Shown here: one piece after another, positions 1-5,769 of the stretch
How positions within the stretch are numbered: position 1 is the first letter of the stretch
Layout: each line of letters starts with the position of its first letter
From: an uncultured Aeromonadales bacterium
GTDB taxonomy: Bacteria; Pseudomonadota; Gammaproteobacteria; Enterobacterales; Succinivibrionaceae
Direction: 5' to 3'
Length of the DNA stretch: 7,507 bases
Assembly: GCA_902796095.1 (NCBI GenBank)
Contig: CADBNP010000016.1
Coordinates: 1-7,507, forward strand
Position numbers and translations under genes: made by a program
Notes under the pieces: model-generated
What the model was told of the DNA's origin: nothing
What the model saw: only the letters and a program-made list of their open reading frames with translations
The model's database searches: none

Positions 1-287
1 ACATCCGGATCCGCATCTTCAAAATAACTTTCCATTCCTTTCTTCACATCAAGTACAAGAACAATGGAGTCATCATTTTCAAGACGGCAGCCTGAAAAGT
101 CAAATGTATCGTTCATTTTGAAGCTCTGCCCCAGTACAGAACATACATTCTCCGGCCGACTGTCAACTATCTTGAAAAAGACCCAAACCAGAACAAACCC
201 GAGCACTGCACAGACGAATGAATAGCAGAACAGCTGCAGCAAATCAAGTACACCGAATTTATCTGTACCGTTATCTTTCTTACTCAT
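1..287 (-). CDS. Single-pass membrane protein, N-terminal part (C terminus outside window)
   Basis: The first 95 codons are visible, read from an ATG at 287 to the left window edge without a stop. A short hydrophilic, Lys-rich N terminus (MSKKDNGTDK) is followed by one hydrophobic segment at about residues 13-41, rich in Leu, Val and Phe. The rest is polar and probably periplasmic (N-in topology). There is no signal peptidase site or lipobox, so the segment is likely a membrane anchor. Cys49 and Cys67 lie in the polar part, where a stretch around residues 62-82 alternates hydrophobic residues like beta strands. The Shine-Dalgarno is weak (a GGG about five bases before the ATG). The layout resembles that of the 204-residue protein at 2446-3060: short cytoplasmic part, one helix, beta-rich periplasmic part. 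I do not recognise the family. The reading frame is well supported, the function is unknown, and full length cannot be judged. Confidence 0.8.
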   Translation of the reverse strand, partial: MSKKDNGTDKFGVLDLLQLFCYSFVCAVLGFVLVWVFFKIVDSRPENVCSVLGQSFKMNDTFDFSGCRLENDDSIVLVLDVKKGMESYFEDADPD

Positions 288-613
288 ATTACCCAACAAG
301 CAACCGTATAAGAATCAACTGAACCGAAAATAACCGGACCTCGCACCCCTGTAAGCACAATTTACCTTCAAAAGAACTTTTCTGACAGTCTGCAGAAATA
401 TCCTTATCACTGCCGTGCTTACTGTCTATTGTATTTCAGTTTCCAATTATTGCCATGAATATTATCATCCAAAACCATGTTTTCGCTCTTTATCACACAA
501 AAATATTCTCAGTTGAAGAAAGACTGCAGACTTGAGAGACAGTGAAAGAGCACCTAACTCCACCGTAAACAGATATACGGCAGGATCAGAATTCAGCACG
601 AATGTATTATCGG
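288..613. other. Intergenic region between sensor gene and small membrane protein gene
   Basis: These 326 bases separate two minus-strand genes and hold no convincing ORF. Frames beyond the sensor stop close quickly, with no trace of a lost GGDEF, EAL or kinase domain. There is a possible minus-strand terminator at 498-537. A TACAAT -10-like hexamer (minus strand, 428-433) could serve the gene starting at 287, but no good -35 lies at the right distance. A 6-bp inverted repeat (TTTCTG at 379-384 with CAGAAA at 393-398) is also present. The size of the gap suggests the two flanking genes are separate transcription units. Confidence 0.6.
498..537 (-). terminator. Possible Rho-independent terminator after the sensor gene
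   Basis: On the minus strand a stem pairs bases 530-537 with 507-513 (7 bp, one bulged base, about 16-base loop). It is followed by a T-rich tail containing TTTTT at 499-503. It lies about 80 bases after the sensor stop. The stem is short and AT-leaning with a large loop, so this is a weak call. Confidence 0.3.
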
Positions 614-2365
614 CTATTTGAAGATTTTATGAAGTACTGATAAATTTTCAGATACACACTGCGGGATCTTATGGTGTATAAGCCAGGACTCTGGATTGCG
701 GACCAGCAGGAACTTTGCCGGATGACCATCTTTATATTCATAAGGAAGAAACAGCACTGTATCCACATCCTTGAAAACATTCTTTTCGAACAGATCCGGA
801 CTGAGAACCGATTTCATGATAATGCGGTTTGGAATTATCAGGCAATGCTGATTTTTCATCGAATCAAGGCACTTCTGTATTTCTGAACATGTAAGAATAA
901 TCGGTGTCTCACACCTGTCATTCTCACTGAAGCGAGAATACTCCGGAGACGCGGTTTTACCGTCCTCTGAAATGACGTATGCAACGACCGTTGAATCTGA
1001 TTCAACAGATATCAAATCTACAATCTCACTGAATTTCATTGAACTGCTGCCATAGGCTGAATCAAAGGCAAAACAGGAGATTTTCTGGATAAAATCGAGT
1101 CCCTCGGAGTAGTACTGTACGATTTCCTGAAGGTTTTCCGCCTTTTTCTCCGTATTCTTCTCATCCGTGTTTTCTATCATCGATCCGTAAAGCCACAGAC
1201 GATCCTGCTTGTCATGAGTTACATAAAGCCAGTCTCTTACCGATACAATACTTCCGTCACTGCGTTTAAGAGAAAAATCAACTGCCACCCTCTTACCTGT
1301 AGTAAGAGCCCTGCTGAAGCCGGTATTGAATATTTTCACATCCTCAGGAGTTGCAAGTATACTCTGGAAAACTCCGTCAAAATTTATCTTGAGATCAGTA
1401 CAGTCATATCCCGTCAGAATGGTAAACTCGCGGTTTACATATTCCGTAGTACTCTTGCCGGCCATAAGACTGCGGTGAACCGCACACGGAATAGCCTCGG
1501 TAAAATCCTTAAGCTCCATCTTAAGATCTGCAAGAGCGGTCTTACTGCTCTCATTTTTACTTTCATCAATGAAAATAATCTGAATAAACCTGCGACCGTC
1601 GTCACTTATGCACAGCTCGGCCTCTCCACCGATTGTAACAATATAGCCGGATCTGTTTATGACATGAAGATGAACCTCTGAACGATCACCTATTTCACTG
1701 AGGCTGGATACCAGATCAATAAAATTGGCGATATCATACGGGGCAATCAGATCTATCTGCTGATTTCTCATGCCTTCATAAAATTCGTCATGGGTATAGC
1801 CAAAAATTCTCAGAGCCTCATCGTTGACATTAAGATATGAGAAGCGTCTCCAGCGGTTGAGACCGTCAGTATTGACGGCAAACTGCATGACACCTATCAA
1901 ATTGCTCTTAAAGAATCTCTGCTCCCGCATCAGCACGGAGCCGTTAATCTTTTCCTGAACTATCATCACCCTCTGGGGAATACCGAGTTTGTCACTTTCA
2001 AGCAATACTATCTGCAGCTTCTGCCAGCACTCATTTCCGGGCAGCTTTCGATTGCGATATGACACAGATATGAAAAAATGATGATCATTAAGAGACTGCT
2101 TGATATTTTCAGGACTAAGGATCCAGCGCATTCTTGACTGCTCTGGCAATTCAATTTCAGTTTCAACAAAGATACGCAGCCAGTCCGAATAAACTTCCTT
2201 CTCTGCCGGATCCTCGAATGAACTGTCCTCCATGGATCTGAGGCCGCAGCAGTAACAAGAACCGTCAGACAAATCCACAACCATGCAATTGCGGTATTTC
2301 TGGGTAATTCTGCTGGCAAAGTTGGCTATATCCTCACTCTGCTGAACCTGAAGGCTGACATCCAT
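614..2365 (-). CDS. Multi-PAS/GAF sensor protein without visible output domain
   Basis: A 583-residue protein without signal peptide or membrane segment, so probably cytoplasmic. An N-terminal PAS-like domain (about 10-145) is of the kind I associate with gut-bacterial GGDEF/EAL proteins. A PAS domain follows at about 155-270 (YLNVNDEALRIFGY, then a strand pair ending near IIFID). A charged helical linker (about 270-290) leads to a third PAS with a PAC-like end at 290-400 (YVNREFTILTGY; RSDGSIVSVRDWL). Residues 415-583 look like a GAF domain (VLFLPYEYKDG, then FLLVRNP) and end with the protein. PAS and GAF domains bind ligands or cofactors or mediate dimerisation. I see no histidine-kinase H box, GGDEF, EAL, HD-GYP or DNA-binding domain. 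The start is supported by an AGGGGG Shine-Dalgarno six or so bases before the ATG. The upstream gene ends 80 bp earlier with no clear terminator between, so co-transcription is possible. The ligand and partner are unknown. Confidence 0.88.
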   Translation of the reverse strand: MDVSLQVQQSEDIANFASRITQKYRNCMVVDLSDGSCYCCGLRSMEDSSFEDPAEKEVYSDWLRIFVETEIELPEQSRMRWILSPENIKQSLNDHHFFISVSYRNRKLPGNECWQKLQIVLLESDKLGIPQRVMIVQEKINGSVLMREQRFFKSNLIGVMQFAVNTDGLNRWRRFSYLNVNDEALRIFGYTHDEFYEGMRNQQIDLIAPYDIANFIDLVSSLSEIGDRSEVHLHVINRSGYIVTIGGEAELCISDDGRRFIQIIFIDESKNESSKTALADLKMELKDFTEAIPCAVHRSLMAGKSTTEYVNREFTILTGYDCTDLKINFDGVFQSILATPEDVKIFNTGFSRALTTGKRVAVDFSLKRSDGSIVSVRDWLYVTHDKQDRLWLYGSMIENTDEKNTEKKAENLQEIVQYYSEGLDFIQKISCFAFDSAYGSSSMKFSEIVDLISVESDSTVVAYVISEDGKTASPEYSRFSENDRCETPIILTCSEIQKCLDSMKNQHCLIIPNRIIMKSVLSPDLFEKNVFKDVDTVLFLPYEYKDGHPAKFLLVRNPESWLIHHKIPQCVSENLSVLHKIFK

Positions 2366-2445
2366 CTTAACCCCCTGTAACGATTAGAACAGTTTAATAA
2401 CTTAAGAACATTGAAAACGAAAACAAACCGAACCTGAAAATTCTT

Positions 2446-3060
2446 CTATTTCAGAGCATTGCAATCATGAACAGTAGCCTTCACCGTATAGAGCAGAACC
2501 TTGTCATGATAAAAAAGGTAATCAACCTCATCTATGGCCAGATTTCGGCGTATCTTTTCCAAACCGTCACTGCAAAGTGACTGCGCCAGATATTCCTTTC
2601 CGTTTTTTTTGACATCAAGCGGAGTAAGCTCACCGCTGAAACCTGTTTCAGCACTCCGAAGAGCAAAAGATATCAGAAGTTTATTATTATCAAATCTGAA
2701 ATCGGTGATCAGGCTGCTGCCATCCTTTCTTGCAGATGCATTTTTCTCGTAGAGGCTGTTAAGATAAAGCTTTCTGTTCTTGTCTGTTGTCTCGGATGAG
2801 TTCCAATCCTGATCAACACTGCTCAGCACCGAAAAAAACAGCGATAGGAACACAATGACACCTGTAACTGCAACAATAATGACAGACTTGGTTATACCGG
2901 ACTTTTTGGCTTCGTCATCAATCATGAGATACCGGTCCATCTCGATCTGCCTCTTGGCTTCCCTTACTTTGATTTCATGCAAATCCTCCTCTGTCAGAGG
3001 AACTTCCACATCATCCGCTTTGGATTCAGCCTCTTCGCCAGTATTATTCAAATCAACCAC
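2446..3060 (-). CDS. Single-pass inner-membrane protein with periplasmic C-terminal domain
   Basis: A 204-residue protein from a GTG start at 3060. The first 55 or so residues are highly charged and acidic (TEEDLHEIKVREAKRQIEMD) and probably a cytoplasmic helix. One membrane helix follows at about residues 59-81 (VIIVAVTGVIVFLSLFFSVL). The remaining 120 residues should be periplasmic and have a mixed strand/helix pattern. Two cysteines there (Cys163 in SLCSDGL, Cys200 in VHDC) may form a disulphide. The layout of strand pair, CS-x-x-L, then Y-x-F/Y-Y-x-D and a final DC reminds me of small uncharacterised periplasmic domains in Proteobacteria, but I cannot name the family. The frame could also begin at a GTG at 3081, but the better Shine-Dalgarno serves 3060. 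It lies 80 bp upstream of the PAS/GAF sensor on the same strand and may share its operon. Function is unknown. Confidence 0.82.
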   Translation of the reverse strand: MVDLNNTGEEAESKADDVEVPLTEEDLHEIKVREAKRQIEMDRYLMIDDEAKKSGITKSVIIVAVTGVIVFLSLFFSVLSSVDQDWNSSETTDKNRKLYLNSLYEKNASARKDGSSLITDFRFDNNKLLISFALRSAETGFSGELTPLDVKKNGKEYLAQSLCSDGLEKIRRNLAIDEVDYLFYHDKVLLYTVKATVHDCNALK

Positions 3061-3067
3061 ATCAAAT

Positions 3068-3073
3068 CTCCTC
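3068..3073 (-). promoter_or_regulatory. Ribosome binding site deciding the GTG start at 3060
   Basis: GAGGAG on the minus strand lies seven bases before the GTG at 3060-3058, near-ideal spacing. A longer reading from the GTG at 3081 would place this site inside codons 3-5. An ATG that begins at 3062 is out of frame and reaches a stop within five codons. Confidence 0.7.
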
Positions 3074-3180
3074 GGCCACACAACTGCCGTACCAGTATCA
3101 GTTTACATGATTACAGGTATTCAAAACAGAAATCTGCTCGATTTTTTGCAGAAAATTAGACAGGTAGCAACAAGGCAACC

Positions 3181-3200
3181 AATGAATCAGAAAATTCATT
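3181..3200. repeat. Perfect 7-bp inverted repeat in the divergent promoter region
   Basis: AATGAAT (3181-3187) and ATTCATT (3194-3200) are exact reverse complements around the 6-base spacer CAGAAA. It sits near the middle of the divergent region, about 120 bp from the membrane-protein start and 170 bp from the repeat-protein start. It could be an operator for a dimeric regulator. Being short and AT-rich, it could also be chance. Confidence 0.4.
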
Positions 3201-3368
3201 TCAAAAATCAGGAGAGAATCACTGACAAAACAGCTGCAAGAAAAAATGTTATCCTCATCAAAAAAGCAATTTATGTGACTAATATCAAACAACGATAAGA
3301 ATTAAAATAGACAGGTTTTATCAAAGTTCACCAGATTAAGAAAGCCACCGTAAAACAAAAGGATCCCT

Positions 3369-4457
3369 ATGGCAGCACAGATTGTACCAACAAGCCGCAG
3401 TATTATTCTTAACGGTTCACACGAAGTTACTTCCGAAATTACATCCAGAATAGTAAACAATGATCTTGACGTGCTGTTTCTTAATTATGATCTTGAACCG
3501 GTACAGTCTGGTGATAATCAGACCCTGTCAAACAGTCCGTTCTTCGGACTCGGTTTCAACCACATAAATTTCAGAATTGTCATAGGACCGACTGTAACAA
3601 AGCTGTTCGGCATGTTCCAGCAGTGCACTGCTCTTGAGGATCTCCCCTCTTTCAACACAGAAAAGGTGACTGATTTCAGAAACATGTTCAAAGACTGCCC
3701 GGCGCTTAAGAGGGCTCCTAAATTTGACTGCACCTCCGCCATAAACATGCAGTCAATGTTTCACGGCTGTCAGATGCTTACTGAAGTTCCGAGGTTGGTC
3801 ACTCCAAAGGCTGCAGTCATGCAGGATATGTTTACCGGCTGCTACAGTCTCACCTCCTTTGCTCTGCCGGATACATCACAGGTCAAGAACATGCAGAGTA
3901 TGTTCAACGGCTGTGCCGCAATCAAACAGATAAAAAATCTGCAAATGAACAGCGTCACAAATGCACAGAATATGTTTCACGGCTGCATTGCACTGGAGGA
4001 AGTCGGCGATCTTGATACAGAAAATGTGACAAATATGCAGGAAATGTTCAGAGGATGCAGAAATCTTAAAACAATCGGAGAAATGAATACGGAGAATACA
4101 ACCAATATGAACGGCATGTTCTTTGGATGCATGGAGCTGACTACAGCTCCGTTTTTCGATACATCATCAGTTGTCACAATGAATTCAATGTTCGAGAACT
4201 GCCGGAATCTCACCTTTGTTCCCCTCTATGACACTGTCAGCGTAACATCCATGGAATCCATGTTCAACGGCTGTTTTCATCTGACATCAGTTCCGTTCTT
4301 CGATACCCGCAACGTTGTCAGTATGCAGGAGATGTTTGAAGGATGCTCAAATCTTGCCACGGTACCTCACTTTGATACCACAAAGCTGAAGAAGTCACAG
4401 GATATGTTCAGAGGATGCCTGAAGCTGTCATCGATGCCTGCCTATTATGGCAGGTAA
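3369..4457 (+). CDS. Cap-plus-repeat protein of the DUF285/BspA leucine-rich repeat type
   Basis: A complete 362-residue protein. Residues 1-80 form a non-repeat N-terminal cap with the landmarks IILN (12-15), LNYD (38-41) and NSPFFG (55-60). Residues 81-362 are 11 full and one partial (18-residue) copy of a 24-residue unit, roughly MF-x-G-C-x-x-L-x-x-VP-x-FDT-x-x-V-x-x-M. This is the repeat of BspA-like surface proteins and Mycoplasma DUF285 proteins, which fold as leucine-rich-repeat solenoids and usually bind other proteins. Every copy keeps Met-Phe at positions 2-3 and Cys at position 6. There is no signal peptide, membrane helix, lipobox or C-terminal anchor, so the protein is predicted to stay in the cytoplasm unless a non-classical route exports it. 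The start is supported by AAGGA five bases before the ATG and an in-frame stop at 3351. A paralogue lies at 5770-7507. The binding partner is unknown. Confidence 0.88.
   Translation: MAAQIVPTSRSIILNGSHEVTSEITSRIVNNDLDVLFLNYDLEPVQSGDNQTLSNSPFFGLGFNHINFRIVIGPTVTKLFGMFQQCTALEDLPSFNTEKVTDFRNMFKDCPALKRAPKFDCTSAINMQSMFHGCQMLTEVPRLVTPKAAVMQDMFTGCYSLTSFALPDTSQVKNMQSMFNGCAAIKQIKNLQMNSVTNAQNMFHGCIALEEVGDLDTENVTNMQEMFRGCRNLKTIGEMNTENTTNMNGMFFGCMELTTAPFFDTSSVVTMNSMFENCRNLTFVPLYDTVSVTSMESMFNGCFHLTSVPFFDTRNVVSMQEMFEGCSNLATVPHFDTTKLKKSQDMFRGCLKLSSMPAYYGR
3609..4454 (+). repeat. 72-bp coding tandem repeat array, 11.75 copies
   Basis: The array encodes residues 81-362 and stays in an exact 72-bp register with no insertion or deletion between copies. 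DNA identity between copies is mostly limited to the MF-x-G-C core. Two copies share ATGTTCAACGGCTGT exactly (near 3900 and 4260), and two others share ATGTTCAGAGGATGC. The rest has diverged, so this is an old, selected protein repeat rather than a recent expansion. Confidence 0.9.
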
Positions 4458-4502
4458 CAGCGCCCTGGAGTAAAAGAAATAAAACTTCCCTGTAAATCTG
4501 AT

Positions 4503-4530
4503 GACTAAAGGATTAGACCTCTCCTTAGTC
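4503..4530. repeat. Imperfect hairpin downstream of the repeat-protein gene
   Basis: GACTAAAGGA (4503-4512) pairs with TCCTTAGTC (4522-4530), giving 9 bp with one bulged A and a 9-base loop. An outer CTGGAG (4465-4470) could pair with CTCCAG (4530-4535) around it, with the base at 4530 shared. It lies 46 bases past the stop of the plus-strand gene. No T-tract follows, so it is not a standard intrinsic terminator. Confidence 0.4.
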
Positions 4531-4543
4531 TCCAGTCAAACCT

Positions 4544-4581
4544 GTACGACAACCATGACAGGATACAACAGAAAGTCGTAC
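4544..4581. repeat. Perfect 7-bp inverted repeat in the convergent gap
   Basis: GTACGAC (4544-4550) and GTCGTAC (4575-4581) are exact reverse complements separated by 24 bases. It is the second of three consecutive inverted repeats between the two convergent genes. The long loop makes it a weaker hairpin by itself. Confidence 0.35.
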
Positions 4582-4615
4582 TCAGAGCACCGGCAATGCT
4601 GTGTGATACGCTGGA

Positions 4616-4640
4616 CTGACTGAGAACTGAACTCAGTCAG
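4616..4640. terminator. Perfect 9-bp hairpin between convergent genes, possible bidirectional terminator
   Basis: CTGACTGAG (4616-4624) and CTCAGTCAG (4632-4640) are exact reverse complements around a 7-base loop (AACTGAA). It lies 20 bases beyond the stop of the minus-strand lipoprotein gene and about 160 bases beyond the plus-strand repeat-protein stop, where both transcripts must end. Neither side has a T-tract, so it may instead protect mRNA 3' ends, with termination depending on Rho. The hairpin is clear from the sequence; its role is inference. Confidence 0.5.
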
Positions 4641-4660
4641 CATGACAGAAAGACAGAACT

Positions 4661-5491
4661 CTAATCACCCTTTGGTTGATAAAGCATCAGCTGTTCCATA
4701 TAACTTGTATAGGTTTTCAGTTCTGCGCGATGCTGTTCCATTTCCTTCTTGCAGGTTGCAAAGGAATCCTTGTCCTCCTTGCCGTCCTGCAGATCGGAAT
4801 CATTATTCACCAGTTTCATGTCAAATACCTGCATATCCTCCACAGGACCATCAAACCTAATCTGTCCCATGTTGTATCTGATATTGCAGGTAAACCTGCC
4901 TGCACCGCCAACCGGCACTGAAACAGGTGTAAAGCAGCGGACATAATTGGCACCGTCATATTTTCTTTCGTAATCCGGTGCACCAAAAATCTCCATGGTC
5001 AAATCAATCTGAAGAGCAGGAATTGTATAATTGGAGCCGTTGAAAAGGTCAAATGAAAGCTCCACTCTGTTTTCAGGATCGATGGAGCTGTTTTTCATTC
5101 TCTTGTTCTTAAATTCAAGACCGCTCTCATAACTTCTGTAACAGTTTGCTGAAGTCTGCATGGATTTGGATATGTCCTCAACCTTCTCCCTAACCCAGTT
5201 TTTTGAATTCTCAACCAGCTGATCAATAGTCTTACCGGAAAAAATCTTGACACGCATCTGATCTCTGCTGACCGGATCCGATATTTCATTTACAGTATCA
5301 CGAGCCTTGTGAAAGGCAAGATCAAACGCGGCGCCATTCCTTTCAGAAAGTCCTTTCTTCATTTCAATATATGATTTCATCAGGGCTTCATCACTTGATC
5401 CATCCAAAACAGGATCTCCACATCCTGAAAGCCCCAGGGAAAGAAACAGAAGAATCCCCGGAATTTTGAAATCCAACTTAGGATATTTCAT
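4661..5491 (-). CDS. Predicted outer-membrane lipoprotein
   Basis: A 276-residue protein from the ATG at 5491. The signal peptide has a basic start (MKYPKLDFK), a hydrophobic core (IPGILLFLSLG) and the lipobox LSGC, with Cys24 as the lipidated residue. Gly at +2 rather than Asp suggests Lol sorting to the outer membrane. After the lipobox a helical part (about 30-100; SSDEALMKSYIEMKKGLS) resembles, from memory, the start of DUF6694-type lipoproteins. A beta-rich part at about 140-225 looks Ig-like (VELSFDLFNGSNYTIPALQI), and a charged helix closes the protein. Four further cysteines (117, 186, 202, 247) could form disulphides. The frame is open to an ATG at 5542, but this would add 17 residues before the signal peptide. 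GGTGG six bases before 5491 is a modest ribosome site. The gene has its own promoter at 5584-5612. Molecular function is unknown. Confidence 0.87.
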   Translation of the reverse strand: MKYPKLDFKIPGILLFLSLGLSGCGDPVLDGSSDEALMKSYIEMKKGLSERNGAAFDLAFHKARDTVNEISDPVSRDQMRVKIFSGKTIDQLVENSKNWVREKVEDISKSMQTSANCYRSYESGLEFKNKRMKNSSIDPENRVELSFDLFNGSNYTIPALQIDLTMEIFGAPDYERKYDGANYVRCFTPVSVPVGGAGRFTCNIRYNMGQIRFDGPVEDMQVFDMKLVNNDSDLQDGKEDKDSFATCKKEMEQHRAELKTYTSYMEQLMLYQPKGD

Positions 5492-5583
5492 AAAAAACCA
5501 CCGTACCATAAACAAACTAATACAAAGTACGTAGCGTTCCAATATTTACAATCGCTTAACAGACATACGCTAAAAACGTGCAC

Positions 5584-5612
5584 ATTATAAGGTATGATTG
5601 AACTTTTAACAA
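5584..5612 (-). promoter_or_regulatory. Sigma70-type promoter of the lipoprotein gene
   Basis: On the minus strand, TTGTTA (5607-5612) is followed after exactly 17 bases by a perfect TATAAT (5584-5589). Transcription would begin near 5577, leaving a leader of about 85 bases before the ATG at 5491. It is the strongest promoter match I found in the window, and it makes the lipoprotein gene independent of the repeat-protein gene upstream. Confidence 0.7.
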
Positions 5613-5633
5613 ATTATGCCTGGATCATCAGGC
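5604..5633 (-). terminator. Weak terminator candidate after the large repeat-protein gene
   Basis: On the minus strand, GCCTG (5629-5633) and CAGGC (5618-5622) form a 5-bp GC-rich stem with a 6-base loop, followed by the AT-rich tail ATAATTTGTT. It lies about 135 bases past the stop at 5770. The tail overlaps the -35 element of the lipoprotein promoter, so the hairpin could instead be a regulator site. The short stem keeps confidence low. Confidence 0.3.
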
Positions 5634-5769
5634 TGTAAGTGAATGCCAAAAGGAGCGAAAAAGGGAATGACAGGAAAGTTGCATCATTGAAAGACTTTCT
5701 TATTCACCTCTATGTCTTTTCAGAAACACCAGTCTTCATCCGCTTTTCTGACAGAGTCAAATCGCTTTA

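Larger units (their letters stand above)
3061..3368. other. Divergent intergenic region between membrane-protein and repeat-protein genes
   Basis: A 308-base AT-rich region from which the minus-strand membrane-protein gene and the plus-strand repeat-protein gene are transcribed outward, so it must carry both promoters unless one gene is transcribed from elsewhere. I found no strong sigma70 match. Weak candidates are CTGACA at 3222-3227 with TGTTAT 19 bases further (plus strand), and TAAAAT at 3303-3308 without a good -35. A perfect 7-bp inverted repeat lies at 3181-3200. Short ORFs on both strands here have no Shine-Dalgarno and unusual composition, and I do not consider them genes. Confidence 0.55.

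Noticed and set aside
671..1681. Plus-strand ORFs of 71 and 155 codons (671-886 and 1214-1681)
   Set aside because: They lie wholly antisense to the sensor gene, which has clear domain structure. Neither shows a recognisable domain or a ribosome site.
2603..2610. Run of eight A on the coding strand of the membrane-protein gene, a possible phase-variation or frameshift site
   Set aside because: The frame continues normally on both sides with a coherent domain, the run is short, and no stimulating structure or useful alternative frame is evident.
2855..3298. Plus-strand ORF of 147 codons and a minus-strand ORF of 64 codons (3098-3292)
   Set aside because: The first overlaps the membrane-protein gene in antisense and continues into the intergenic region with odd composition. 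The second lies in the divergent promoter region, is rich in Cys, Phe and Ile, and has no Shine-Dalgarno.
3609..4454. Regular 72-bp repetition resembling a CRISPR or satellite array
   Set aside because: The repetition is at protein level in one continuous frame, DNA identity between copies is low, and there are no constant repeats with unique spacers.
560..5505. The octamer CCACCGTA in three non-coding places (560-567, 3345-3352 as CCACCGTA, 5498-5505)
   Set aside because: Orientation and distance relative to genes differ, and at the third site it is simply the complement of the ribosome site. Three short matches are not enough for a regulatory motif.
5492..5542. Longer lipoprotein start at 5542
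   Set aside because: It would add 17 residues before a complete lipoprotein signal peptide and has no good ribosome site; the ATG at 5491 has GGTGG at proper spacing.
5634..5769. Further hairpins after the large repeat-protein stop, such as TCAGAAA pairing with TTTCTGA
   Set aside because: The loop is long, and the base run after the stem on the transcribed strand is A-rich rather than T-rich, so it does not look like a terminator.
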